Shown: positions 46,271 to 54,633, numbered from the stretch's first letter. The stretch is DNA of 64,000 nt from Subtercola endophyticus (GCF_021044565.1 NZ_CP087997.1:3844001-3908000), one strand, 5' to 3'. The notes: generated by a model not told the origin, from the letters alone. Made by a program: numbers and translations.

Positions 46271-46837
46271 TCAGGCGGCGAGGGCCGCGGCGAGTCGGGT
46301 GATGCCGAACTCGAAGGCGCGGTCGACGTCGCCGCCGAGCTGAAAAGCGCCGGCCAGTTCCATGCTGATGAACCCGTTCGCCCAGGCGGTGACGGTGCGC
46401 GCCGCCTCGAGCGCATGGTCGGGGCCGGCCAGCTGGGCGGTCGCCTCCATGATGGGGTGGGCGGCTCGCGCCAGGAGGGTCACGTCGGGACGAGTGAGGT
46501 CGGGCGAGGGCGTGAACATGAGGTGAAAACCCGCAGGGTTCGCGAGGGCGAAGGCACGGAACTCGTGCGCGAGTGCGATGAGGTGCTCGCGGGCATCCGG
46601 TGCGGGCTCGATCGTCGCCGCGGTCTTCAGGCGCAGCGCCAGATCGTTCACGGCCGACTCCGCGATGAGCCCGATGAGCTCGTCGCGGCTCTTCACCCGT
46701 TTGTAGAGTGAGGGTGCGCGCACGCCGACCCGGCTGGCGACCGCCTGCATGGTGAGCTTCGAGGCGCCCTCGGCCTCGAGAATGTCGCGGCCGGCGCGCA
46801 CGATGTCGTCGAGGGAGGTGCGATCGGGGGTGGGCAT
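46271..46837 (-). CDS. TetR family regulator with TetR_C-WHG-type domain
   Basis: 188 residues. Helix-turn-helix LTMQAVASRVGVRAPSLYKRVKSRDELIG. The C-terminal part (LIALAHEFRAFALANPAGFHLMFTP...AWANGFISMELAGAF) matches the WHG-type TetR ligand domain. GAAAGG 8 nt before ATG. Divergent from an MBL gene whose promoter contains its likely operators. Confidence 0.92.
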   Translation of the reverse strand: MPTPDRTSLDDIVRAGRDILEAEGASKLTMQAVASRVGVRAPSLYKRVKSRDELIGLIAESAVNDLALRLKTAATIEPAPDAREHLIALAHEFRAFALANPAGFHLMFTPSPDLTRPDVTLLARAAHPIMEATAQLAGPDHALEAARTVTAWANGFISMELAGAFQLGGDVDRAFEFGITRLAAALAA

Positions 46838-46902
46838 GACGGGCCGCCTTTCTCGCCGCGCGAAGCACGGCTTTCGCCGCAGGGCTGCCGGCGATCCTTC
46901 GC

Positions 46903-46939
46903 ATGGCTATTGACATTAGCCATGATGGCTACGTACAGT
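46903..46939 (+). promoter_or_regulatory. MBL promoter with TetR operator in the spacer
   Basis: -35 TTGACA (46910-46915) and -10 TACAGT (46934-46939), 18-bp spacer. The 15-bp palindrome TAGCCATGATGGCTA (46917-46931) fills the spacer, and a third half-site ATGGCTA (46903-46909) overlaps upstream of the -35 box. Binding would block RNA polymerase directly. Confidence 0.85.
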
Positions 46940-46988
46940 AGCTATCACGCAAGCATAGCGAACACTCACCTCCCGAATGGAGATTCCG

Positions 46989-47717
46989 ATGAAACTCGGC
47001 CCCTCGCTCTACCGCATCGGCAACGACATCGTCGCCGCCTACCTCGTCGTCACCGACGAAGGCATTACCGTGATCGACGCCGGGCTGCCGGGCATGTACG
47101 CCGATCTGAAGGCCGAGCTCGCATCGATCGGTCGCTCGCTGGGCGACATTCGCGGCGCGATCATCACGCACGGCGACAGTGACCACATCGGATTCGCCGA
47201 GCAACTGCACCGCGAGACCGGCGCGCCCATTTACATTCATGAGGCCGACGCGGCCCGCTCGAAGGGGCTCGAGAAGTCCAAGTCTTCGGGAGGCCACATG
47301 AAGATCGGTCCGACGCTCGGGTTCGCGGCCTACAGTCTGCGCAAGGGCATGATCCGGCCGAAGTACCTCACCGAGGTGGTCGAGCTGAAGGGTGGTGAGA
47401 CTCTTGATCTGCCCGGAGCTCCGCAGGTCATCCGGATGCCCGGGCACTCGCCGGGCAGCATCGCCGTCTATTCGCCCGTCGCCGATGCTGTGTTCGTCGG
47501 AGACGCTCTCACGACCCGTCATGTGCTGAACGGACAAACCGGAATGCAGCCTGCACCCTTCACCGACGACCCCGCCGAGGCGCTCGAGTCGCTCGCCCAC
47601 CTCGAGGGAATCACCGCGACGTGGGTGCTGCCCGGCCACGGCCCCGCCTACAGCGGCGGCACGGCGGCCGCCGTGCGCGAGACCCGCGCCGCCGCGGCTG
47701 CTGCGCCCGCGCGCTGA
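46989..47717 (+). CDS. MBL fold metallo-hydrolase
   Basis: 242 residues. Metal site 1 reads THGDSDHIGFAEQL, so the usual second His of HxHxDH is Asp; later ligands are present (MPGHSPGS, VFVGDAL, LPGHGPAYSGG). Probably a small-molecule hydrolase/lactonase of the broad MBL group; substrate unknown. ATG 46989 chosen for the GGAG upstream. Controlled by the divergent TetR by operator position. Confidence 0.92.
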   Translation: MKLGPSLYRIGNDIVAAYLVVTDEGITVIDAGLPGMYADLKAELASIGRSLGDIRGAIITHGDSDHIGFAEQLHRETGAPIYIHEADAARSKGLEKSKSSGGHMKIGPTLGFAAYSLRKGMIRPKYLTEVVELKGGETLDLPGAPQVIRMPGHSPGSIAVYSPVADAVFVGDALTTRHVLNGQTGMQPAPFTDDPAEALESLAHLEGITATWVLPGHGPAYSGGTAAAVRETRAAAAAAPAR

Positions 47718-47725
47718 CGCCGCCT

Positions 47726-47856
47726 GCGCGTGGCCGAATCCGCCGCGCGGGGCCGAGCCCGCCGCGTGGCCGAGCCCGCCGCGCGTGGCCGAGTCCGCCG
47801 CGCGTGGCCGAGCCCGGCACGCATGGCCGATCCTGGCGCCCGTGGCCGAGCCTGGC
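47726..47856. repeat. Seven degenerate 19-bp tandem repeats
   Basis: Consensus GCGCGTGGCCGAGCCCGCC, seven units (one of 17 bp) starting 9 nt after the MBL stop and filling most of the gap (47718-47949) before the convergent HAD gene. No gene seen. Confidence 0.85.
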
Positions 47857-47949
47857 AGCTGTACGTGCCGGTTTCGGCCGCTGGAGCCGATCTCGCGCGG
47901 CTAGGTGTACTTGGCGCCGGGGCCGGGCGCCCGAACCCGGTGGCGGTGC

Positions 47950-48750
47950 TCAGATCTCGTCGGACTCGACGGGCTCGGGCGAGAGCAGCTCGTAGACGCC
48001 CTTGAGTATCTCGTCGGGGCGGAACGGGTACTTTGCGATCTCGGCCGGGTCGCTGATGCCGGTGAGTACGAGAATCGTGTGCAGCCCGGCTTCGATTCCG
48101 GCGACCACGTCGGTGTCCATGCGGTCGCCGATCATGCCCGTGTTCTCCGAGTGCGCACCGATCTTGTTGAGGGCCGACCGGAACATCATCGGGTTCGGCT
48201 TGCCGACCACGTACGGCTCCATGCCGCAGGCCTTCGTGATGAGAGCGGTGACCGCGCCGGTCGCCGGAAGCGGGCCCTCGGCACTCGGGCCGGTCGCGTC
48301 GGGGTTGGTCGAGATGAAGCGAGCGCCTGCCGTGATCAACCGGATGGCCCGGGTGATGGCCTCGAACGAGTAGTTTCGCGTCTCGCCGACGACCACGAAG
48401 TCGGGGTTCTGGTCGGTGAGAATGAAGCCGGCCTCGTGCAGCGCGGTGGTGATGCCCGCCTCGCCGATGACGAAGGCCGACCCGCCAGGCTGCTGCGACT
48501 TCAGGAAGGCGGCGGTTGCCAGAGCAGACGTCCAGATGCGCTCTTCGGGTACCTCGAGGCCGGAGGCGAGCAGGCGCGCGCTCAGGTCACGCGGGGTGAA
48601 CATCGAGTTGTTCGTGAGCACGAGGTAGGGCTTGCCCTCGTCACGCCACTGCTGCAATAGCTCGGCGGCGCCCGGCAGAGCTTGGTTCTCATGGACGAGC
48701 ACGCCGTCCATATCGGTCAGCCAACATTCGATTTCGTCACGACGAGACAT
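47950..48750 (-). CDS. HAD-IIA family phosphatase, NagD-like
   Basis: 266 residues. HAD motif I CWLTDMDGVLVHE (nucleophile Asp and acid Asp), motif II LTNNS, cap domain, Lys motif in VVGKPNPMMF, and motif III MIGDRMDTDVVAGIEAG. Dephosphorylates a small phosphometabolite, for example a nucleotide or sugar phosphate; exact substrate unknown. AAGGAG upstream of ATG 48750. Confidence 0.94.
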   Translation of the reverse strand: MSRRDEIECWLTDMDGVLVHENQALPGAAELLQQWRDEGKPYLVLTNNSMFTPRDLSARLLASGLEVPEERIWTSALATAAFLKSQQPGGSAFVIGEAGITTALHEAGFILTDQNPDFVVVGETRNYSFEAITRAIRLITAGARFISTNPDATGPSAEGPLPATGAVTALITKACGMEPYVVGKPNPMMFRSALNKIGAHSENTGMIGDRMDTDVVAGIEAGLHTILVLTGISDPAEIAKYPFRPDEILKGVYELLSPEPVESDEI

Positions 48751-48915
48751 GGCGCTCCTTACGGGTGATCACCCCAAGGGTACTGCGCGGCGTTCTTGTG
48801 CGCCTGGGAGCCGCCGATGCTCCGGCTGAGAGCCGCCCGCGTTGCCGCGCACTGCTCTCGCGCTGAAGAGCGGCCGCGCTGCAGCCGCGCTTCCCCGCCG
48901 CCGCGCCGGAGCGTC

Positions 48916-49272
48916 TCAGGCGGCGGTGTGGTGCCCGATCTCGATCGTCACAACGGTGAACTGCGTGTTCGGGCCGATCACGAGCAGGTCGACCCCAGTG
49001 CTGTGCAGCAGCGGAACAAGCTCGGTCTCACCCGACGCGACGATCTTCCGCGTTTTCGCCCGAAAGATCTCGGCCATGCCGGCGGTGGCGAAATAGCGGT
49101 TGCCGCCGTGATGAACGGTGCGTGAATACGCGGGTGCAGCAACTGCGTCGTCGGCGGCGGCCTCACGAAGGGGTCGAGGTCGATCATCCGCTTCGCGCTT
49201 GATCACCTCTGTTTCGATGATCGGTTTGAGCGCGAAACCTGCGGGCTGAGAAGAATTTTGTACTCGGTGCAC
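48916..49272 (-). CDS. Hypothetical protein beneath a DtxR-type box
   Basis: Not recognised. 118 residues from GTG 49272; the C-terminal half looks structured (YFATAGMAEIFRAKTRKIVA; LVPLLHSTGVDLLVIGPN; FTVVTIEIG). The DtxR-like palindrome at 49282-49300 lies 10 bp before its start, inside its expected promoter, and the DtxR-family gene is divergent. This suggests metal-responsive expression (inference). Confidence 0.6.
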   Translation of the reverse strand: MHRVQNSSQPAGFALKPIIETEVIKREADDRPRPLREAAADDAVAAPAYSRTVHHGGNRYFATAGMAEIFRAKTRKIVASGETELVPLLHSTGVDLLVIGPNTQFTVVTIEIGHHTAA

Positions 49273-49281
49273 GAATACAAA

Positions 49282-49300
49282 TTTAGATAGGCTAACTATT
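49282..49300. promoter_or_regulatory. DtxR/IdeR/MntR-like metal box
   Basis: TTTAGATAGGCTAACTATT. The core TAGGCTAAC equals the DtxR-family consensus and I count 12 of 19 positions matching TTAGGTTAGGCTAACCTAA. Close to the hypothetical gene start and about 60 bp from the dtxR -10 box. Confidence 0.65.
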
Positions 49301-49372
49301 TTTCGGCAGGGATTGAAATTACGCCGATCGTGTGTCAGCAGCGCACGCGCCGAGCAAAACTACACTGGGCCT

Positions 49373-50260
49373 ATGCCCGTTTCGAGTCTCACCACCGCGG
49401 CCCAGGATTACCTCAAGGTGATCTGGGCGGCCTCCGAATGGTCGAGTGAACCCATCACGGTCAAGCAGCTCGCCGACCGCACGGGTGTGAGCACTGCGAC
49501 CGTCTCCGACGGCATTCGTAAGCTCGCCGGGCTCGGGATGCTCGAGCATGAGCCCTACGGAAGCATCGAGCTCACCGACTCCGGCCGCTCGGTCGCCGTG
49601 CAGATGGTGCGGCGCCACCGGCTCGTCGAGACGTTTCTCGTGGAGATGCTCGGGTACTCGTGGGACGAGGTGCACGACGAGGCAGAAGTTCTGGAGCACG
49701 CCGTGTCGGACACGCTCGTCGACCGCATTGACCGGCGCCTCGGGTTTCCGGCGCGAGACCCGCACGGCGATCCGATCCCGTCGGCTGCGGGAGATTCGGT
49801 TCGGCTCGCCGCGGTGCGGTTGAGTGCGGCGGACGCCGGGCATCCACTCGTCGTATCGCGCATCTCGGATGCCGACGCGGAAGTGTTGCGGTACGCGGCC
49901 GATCGCGGGGTGCTGCCGGGAGTGCGGCTGACCGTGCTGGCGGCCTCGGATGCTGCTGCTGCGGCGGCGGCTGCTGCGGCGGCGCCGGGCGATGGTGGAG
50001 TGGCGGTGAAGGCGGCGCCTGCCGGGGCGGCCGATGTTGGGGCGGCGGCTGGTGGCGTGAGCGCGCCGAGCGGCGCGGGTGCAGCGGTCGGCGCGGCCGA
50101 GGCGGCTGCTGCGGCGGCGCCGGGCGATGGTGGAGTGGCGGCGAAGGCGGGGCTCGCCGGGGTGGATGTTCGGGTGGCCCTTGACGGCGACCCCGAGCAT
50201 CCGGTGGCCATCGTGCAGCGCGCGGCCGACGCCATTTGGGTCACGGAGGTCGAGGCGTGA
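49373..50260 (+). CDS. mntR: DtxR family metalloregulator (MntR-like) with a repeat-rich insertion
   Basis: 295 residues, longer than the usual 215-230. N-terminal winged helix (TTAAQDYLKVIWAA; VKQLADRTGVSTATVSDGIRKLAGLGML) and dimerisation domain with metal ligands (RRHRLVETFLVEMLGYSWDEVHDEAEVLEHAVSD). The SH3-like C-terminal domain is split at about residues 190-270 by an Ala/Gly-rich stretch holding a 47-bp duplication. TACACT is 6 nt before ATG, predicting a leaderless mRNA. Nearby mntH argues for manganese sensing; the symbol rests on that context. Confidence 0.88.
   Translation: MPVSSLTTAAQDYLKVIWAASEWSSEPITVKQLADRTGVSTATVSDGIRKLAGLGMLEHEPYGSIELTDSGRSVAVQMVRRHRLVETFLVEMLGYSWDEVHDEAEVLEHAVSDTLVDRIDRRLGFPARDPHGDPIPSAAGDSVRLAAVRLSAADAGHPLVVSRISDADAEVLRYAADRGVLPGVRLTVLAASDAAAAAAAAAAAPGDGGVAVKAAPAGAADVGAAAGGVSAPSGAGAAVGAAEAAAAAAPGDGGVAAKAGLAGVDVRVALDGDPEHPVAIVQRAADAIWVTEVEA
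49969..50150 (+). repeat. 47-bp direct repeat inside the DtxR-type gene
   Basis: 49969-50015 and 50104-50150 are identical except for one base. The distance between copies is 135 bp, a multiple of three, so the frame is kept. Encodes the duplicated peptide AAAAAPGDGGVA(V/A)KA. Confidence 0.9.
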
Positions 50261-50763
50261 GCGGCGGCTCGGCGACCGGCGCGGGGCAGCGGGTGCTGTT
50301 TCGCGAGGTCACCCCGGCACCCGCCTGGATTCGTGTGGTCGGTGTTCTGGCGCTCGCCGCGGCCGTTCTTCTCATCGTGGATGCCACGCTGATCGACCCG
50401 TCGTCGTTCCGGGGCGGCGGTGCGGTGGCCGCCGTGATCGGTGCCGTCGTGCTGATCGCAGTGGGGGCGCTCGCGCTCGTGGTGCGCATCGCGGTTGTGG
50501 TCGATGAGACGCAGGTTGCGCTGGCGCTCGCGCCGGTGTGGCGGGTGCGCTTCGCTCGCAACGACGTCGACTCGGCCAAGCCCGTGTCGATCGTCGCGCG
50601 TGACTACGGTGGAGCCGGCTACCGGGTGCTGCCCGCGGGCAAGCGCGGCCTGCTCTTCACGTCAGGGCCGGGAGTCGCCGTGGTGCGCCGCTCGACGAAG
50701 ATCAGTTACACCGTGCGAACCGAGCGCGCGACCGAGCTGATCGCGGCGCTCTACCGCCGCTGA
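50257..50763 (+). CDS. Membrane protein of unknown function, PH-like
   Basis: 168 residues from GTG 50257, which overlaps the regulator's stop (GTGA). Two adjacent membrane helices (VVGVLALAAAVLLIVDA and AVIGAVVLIAVGALALVV), then a soluble region (VDETQVALALAPVWRVRFARNDVDSAKPV) reminiscent of bacterial PH-like domains. Not recognised by name. Coupling to the DtxR-type gene suggests a shared role in metal or envelope homeostasis. Confidence 0.75.
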   Translation: MSGGSATGAGQRVLFREVTPAPAWIRVVGVLALAAAVLLIVDATLIDPSSFRGGGAVAAVIGAVVLIAVGALALVVRIAVVVDETQVALALAPVWRVRFARNDVDSAKPVSIVARDYGGAGYRVLPAGKRGLLFTSGPGVAVVRRSTKISYTVRTERATELIAALYRR

Positions 50764-50896
50764 GCGCGAGCATGCGACCGCTTGCGCCGCCTCGCGCCGG
50801 AGCCGGCCTCGCGGGAGCCGCCGGTCTCGGGCCGTGCCGCGCCGCGCCTCGCCGCACCGTCTCGTGAGGCCGCCGCGCCCGTGGTGAGGCAGTGCG

Positions 50897-52372
50897 TCAG
50901 CCGCCGAGTCCACCGGAGATCGTGAGGCCGATGAGGGCCAGGTTCAGCGCCACGATGAGCACCGCGACGCCCCAGCACAGAACCCGCACGGGGAGGCGGT
51001 TCGCGAAAGTGCCCATGAGCATCCGGTCGCTCGTGAGGCGGATCAGCGGAATCAGCGCGAAGGGAATACCGAGGCTCAGAAACACCTGCGACAGCACAAG
51101 CGCCCAGGTCGGGTTGACGCCGGCGCCGAGAATGATGAGCGCCGGGATGAGCGTGATGACCCGTCGCAACAGCAGAGGGATGCGCACCCGCAGCAGCCCC
51201 GCCATGATGGTGGCGCCCGCATACGACCCGACCGAGGTCGAGGCGAGGCCCGAGGCGAGCAGTCCGACGGCGAAGATGACGCCGATGGTCGGCCCGAGGG
51301 CGGCGGTGATGGCGGCGTGGGCGCCCGCGATGGTGTCGGTGCCGGTGACTCCGCCGAGGTTGGCGGCGGCGGTGAGCAGCATGGCGATGTTCACGGCGCC
51401 GGCCAGAATGAGGGCGGCCAGCACATCCCACTTGGTCGCATGTAGCAGTCGCCGGATGCCCGCCGGTGCTCTGCCGCCGTGCAACTCCGTCGCGTTCCCG
51501 GCCGTGTCGGCACTAGCAGCTCGTCGAGCTGCGAGTTTGTGCGGGTGTTCCGGGCTCGCACCCGCAGAAACTCGTAGCTCGATGGGGGTGGTGGGAGTGC
51601 TGGGCGCCACGTGCCGGTCGCGCGCCAGGGAGGAGTGCAAATAGATCGCATGCGGCATGACGGTGGCACCGAGCATCCCTGCGGCGAGCAGAACGGTGTC
51701 GGTTCCGGCGAAGCGGGGTACGAGACCGCCCGCTGCCTCGCCCCAGTCGACGGGGCTGACGAAGAGCCCGGCGAGAAACCCCACGGCGATCACCGCGAGC
51801 AGCGTCATGATGACGGTCTCGAAGGGGCGCTGCCCGCGGCGCGACTGCACCGCGAGAATGGCCATCGAGATGACGCCCACGATGAGCCCGCCGAGCAGAA
51901 GGGGCAGGCCGAACAGCAGTTGCAGGGCGATGGCTCCGCCGATGACCTCCGCGAGATCGGTGGCCGCCGCGACGAGTTCGGCCTGCACCCAGAACGACCG
52001 GCGCGACCACTTTCGCATGCGCCCGCCGAGCAGCTCGGGCAGGCTGTGGCCGGTGACGATGCCGAGCTTCGCCGACTGGTACTGGATGATCATGGCCATG
52101 CCGTTCGCAGCGACCAGCACCCACACCAGCAGGTAGCCGTACCGTGCCCCCGCGGTGAGGTTTGCGGCCACGTTGCCGGGGTCGACGTAGGCGATGGCGG
52201 CGACGAACGCGGGGCCGAGCAGAAAGAGGAGGCGCGGGGTCGTGCCGGCTCGGGAGCGCGGCTTGCTGGGGGGCGCTGCCGGGCTTGAGGCGCTTGTGGC
52301 GCCTGTGGCGCTTGTCGCCGCGGGGCTCGGGCCGGTTGGCCCCGCCGTTTCCGTTCGCTGTTCCAGCGCCAT
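50897..52372 (-). CDS. mntH: Nramp family divalent metal (Mn2+/Fe2+) transporter
   Basis: Proton-coupled Mn2+ importer, 491 residues. Metal-site TM1 motif AYVDPGNVAANL and TM6 LGATVMPHAIYLHSSLARDR are intact. The TM6-TM7 loop carries about 54 extra residues (about 51450-51612), containing the 61-bp palindrome of family B, before LLHATKWDVLAALILAGAVNIAML resumes. N-terminal 45 residues are Ala/Thr/Ser-rich. CATACT (minus strand) is 6 nt before ATG 52372, with a 26-bp palindrome just upstream, presumably for the MntR-like repressor. Confidence 0.94.
   Translation of the reverse strand: MALEQRTETAGPTGPSPAATSATGATSASSPAAPPSKPRSRAGTTPRLLFLLGPAFVAAIAYVDPGNVAANLTAGARYGYLLVWVLVAANGMAMIIQYQSAKLGIVTGHSLPELLGGRMRKWSRRSFWVQAELVAAATDLAEVIGGAIALQLLFGLPLLLGGLIVGVISMAILAVQSRRGQRPFETVIMTLLAVIAVGFLAGLFVSPVDWGEAAGGLVPRFAGTDTVLLAAGMLGATVMPHAIYLHSSLARDRHVAPSTPTTPIELRVSAGASPEHPHKLAARRAASADTAGNATELHGGRAPAGIRRLLHATKWDVLAALILAGAVNIAMLLTAAANLGGVTGTDTIAGAHAAITAALGPTIGVIFAVGLLASGLASTSVGSYAGATIMAGLLRVRIPLLLRRVITLIPALIILGAGVNPTWALVLSQVFLSLGIPFALIPLIRLTSDRMLMGTFANRLPVRVLCWGVAVLIVALNLALIGLTISGGLGG
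51523..51583. repeat. 61-bp palindromic element, family B copy 1, inside mntH
   Basis: 24-nt arms with two mismatches (TCGAGCTGCGAGTTTGTGCG and onward), about 11-nt loop. The arms match the intergenic element at 62298-62358 almost base for base. It lies in frame in the extra TM6-TM7 loop of MntH. Confidence 0.88.
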
Positions 52373-52388
52373 TCCCCGAGTATGGCAC

Positions 52389-52414
52389 GAAATGTTAGAC
52401 GCGTCTAACATTTC
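52389..52414. promoter_or_regulatory. Perfect 26-bp palindrome at the mntH promoter
   Basis: Half-site GAAATGTTAGACG and its exact complement, no spacer. It occupies the -35/spacer region of the mntH promoter (-10 at 52384-52379) and lies between mntH and trmH. Best explained as the operator of the MntR-like protein; the half-site TTAGA is shared with the metal box at 49282. Confidence 0.85.
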
Positions 52415-52466
52415 TCCGACGCGCCTCGATTCTGCGCCCTCGCCGGGCATCGACTACCTTGGGGCT

Positions 52467-53120
52467 GTGTCAGACGCGCCTCGCTACCCTCCGGTCGACA
52501 ACCCTTCGATCGAGCTCTCCACCAACGGTGTGGGACCGTGGCGAGGCGAGCTTCCGACGGAACCGTTCTACGACCCCGAACTGCTCGAGCGCGGTGATTC
52601 GCGCAATGTGATCGATCGCTACCGGTACTGGACGATGGAAGCCATCGTGGCCGATCTCGACCAGCACCGGCATCCGTTTCACGTCGCCATCGAGAACTGG
52701 CAGCACGACATGAACATCGGCTCGATCGTGCGCAGTGCCAACGCTTTCGCTGCCGACACCGTTCATGTGATCGGCCGCAAGCGCTGGAACCGTCGCGGTG
52801 CCATGGTGACCGACCGCTATCAGCACATTCAGCATCACGAGACCGTCTCGTCGTTCGTCGCGTGGGCCGAAGCGGATGCTCTGCCGATCATCGCGATCGA
52901 CAACGTTCCGGGATCCGTACTCATCGAAACTTTTGCGTTTCCGGCGCGCTGCGTGCTGCTGTTCGGGCAAGAAGGACCGGGTCTCACGGCTGATGCCGTC
53001 GCGGCCGCGTCGGCCGTCGTCGAGATCAGCCAATTCGGCTCGACCCGCTCGATGAACGCGTCGGCAGCGGCCGCGGTGGCGATGCACGCGTGGGTGCTGC
53101 AGCACGTCTCATTTGGATAA
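52467..53120 (+). CDS. TrmH/SpoU family RNA 2'-O-methyltransferase
   Basis: 217 residues. SPOUT knot motifs: MNIGSIVRSANAFAAD, LLFGQEGPGLT and STRSMNASAAAAVAMHAW. Uses SAM to methylate ribose 2'-OH in tRNA or rRNA; target not assignable. TACCTT lies 6 nt before GTG 52467. The open frame upstream overlaps mntH and is spurious. Confidence 0.92.
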   Translation: MSDAPRYPPVDNPSIELSTNGVGPWRGELPTEPFYDPELLERGDSRNVIDRYRYWTMEAIVADLDQHRHPFHVAIENWQHDMNIGSIVRSANAFAADTVHVIGRKRWNRRGAMVTDRYQHIQHHETVSSFVAWAEADALPIIAIDNVPGSVLIETFAFPARCVLLFGQEGPGLTADAVAAASAVVEISQFGSTRSMNASAAAAVAMHAWVLQHVSFG

Positions 53121-53148
53121 TTGACATTTAATCAGTTACCCTCGTCGC

Positions 53149-54561
53149 ATGTCACTTCACCATGCTCAGATCGTGTTCCGGGGAGTTGTTCGTACCGCCT
53201 GCATCGCTTCTGTGGTCTCGCTGTCGGCGTTCGGCATCGTGTCGTCGGCGAGCGCCGCGACCACGCACTTCGGGCCGGTGGCGCCGCCCGTCGCTGTGGG
53301 GCAGAAGCCAGTGGCCGTCGCCATCGACGACAACCTCAATACGGCGGGGCACAAGCAGGTGTATGTGGCGAACTCCGACTCTGATTCGATCAGCGTCATC
53401 GACGCGACGACTCGTCTCGTGACGAATACGATTCCGCTGGTCACGGGCGCCGACCCGAGCGCCATTACGATCAACCAGGCCGACGATCTTGTCTTCGTGG
53501 CCGAATATGGACTCGACGCCGTTCTTGTCATCGGCGGAAAAACACACTCTACGTTGACTTACACCAAGGTGGGTTCGAAGCCCGATGCTCTGGCGTGGGA
53601 TTCGGTGCAGCATCGGGTCTACGTCGCAGATTACGGAGATGGCACCTTCACTGCTCTCGCCGACAGAACCGGTGGGTACCTCGGGTCGGTGGGCGTCGGG
53701 TCTGGCGCGAACAGCAAGCCAGAGGGCATCGCATTCGATTCGAAGGCGAATCGCATCGTCGTCGCTGCGCAGGGTGACAACAAGGTGTATCTGATCGACG
53801 GGAGCAAGGGCACCGTCACCGCTTCGCCGACGACCTTCCATAGCCCGAACGCGGTCGCCGTGAATTCTCAGAGCGGCGAGGCGTACGTCGCGAACTACGA
53901 CAGCAACACCATCACGGTGATCGACACGACCGATGGCACAGAGGCCATCGGTTCGCCGATCACGGTCGGCAACAACCCGAATGCGCTCGCGGTCGACGAG
54001 ACCACCAACGCGGTCTACGTCGCGAACCTGAATTCGTCGGTCTCCGTCATCACGCCCTCGAAGACGAGCACGGATCTCGACGTGGCGACGGTCGAACTCC
54101 CGGGCGATCATCCGTCGGGTATCGCGGTCGACCCCGCCACCGGTGACGTCTACGTTTCGAACCAAGGAACCGGCGTCGATTCGGTGTCGATTCTGGGTAC
54201 GGTGGTGAGTCCGACAATCACGTCTGGCGCGCCGAGTGCGGCCACCGTGGGCGACCCCTACAACTTTCAGTTCACGGCGACCGGCACTCCTTCGGAGATC
54301 ACGTACAGCGCCACGGGCGACCTGCCTGCCGGCTTTCGGCTGGTCAACGGTCAACTCGTCGGAACACCTACGGCGAGCGGATCCTTCACGTTCACGCTGC
54401 ACGCCTCGAACGGCGTCGACCCCGAGGCGACGATGCAGTACACGCTCACCGTGAACCCGGTGTCGCCCCCGACGACGCCGACGCCCATCCCGACTCCGGC
54501 GGCGACCGGCGGAGCGACCACCACGGGCAGCGTTCCCTACCTTCCGCAGGTCGCGGGCTGA
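53149..54561 (+). CDS. Secreted YVTN-type beta-propeller protein, copy 1
   Basis: 470 residues. Signal peptide cleaved near SSASAATT. Seven or so blades with YVTN-like repeats (VYVANSDSDSISVIDATT; VYVADYGDGTFTALAD; AYVANYDSNTITVIDTT; VYVSNQGTGVDSVSIL). Then an Ig/He_PIG-like domain (PTITSGAPSAATVGDPYNFQ; LPAGFRLVNGQLVGTPTASG) and a Pro/Thr stalk ending exactly in LPQVAG. Probably a surface or matrix adhesin. TACCCT lies 6 nt before ATG. Paralogue follows. Confidence 0.9.
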   Translation: MSLHHAQIVFRGVVRTACIASVVSLSAFGIVSSASAATTHFGPVAPPVAVGQKPVAVAIDDNLNTAGHKQVYVANSDSDSISVIDATTRLVTNTIPLVTGADPSAITINQADDLVFVAEYGLDAVLVIGGKTHSTLTYTKVGSKPDALAWDSVQHRVYVADYGDGTFTALADRTGGYLGSVGVGSGANSKPEGIAFDSKANRIVVAAQGDNKVYLIDGSKGTVTASPTTFHSPNAVAVNSQSGEAYVANYDSNTITVIDTTDGTEAIGSPITVGNNPNALAVDETTNAVYVANLNSSVSVITPSKTSTDLDVATVELPGDHPSGIAVDPATGDVYVSNQGTGVDSVSILGTVVSPTITSGAPSAATVGDPYNFQFTATGTPSEITYSATGDLPAGFRLVNGQLVGTPTASGSFTFTLHASNGVDPEATMQYTLTVNPVSPPTTPTPIPTPAATGGATTTGSVPYLPQVAG

Positions 54562-54581
54562 TCTGGGCGGCAGACAACTAA

Positions 54582-54609
54582 GCGGGCCTGCGCGTGCGGG
54601 CCCGCCTTT
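54582..54609 (+). terminator. Intrinsic terminator after beta-propeller copy 1
   Basis: GCGGGC and GCCCGC pair around a GC-rich loop and are followed by CTTTC. Moderate strength, located 20 nt after the stop. Confidence 0.6.
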
Positions 54610-54633
54610 CGTCGTGCGGTGTAGTGCCTTGTA

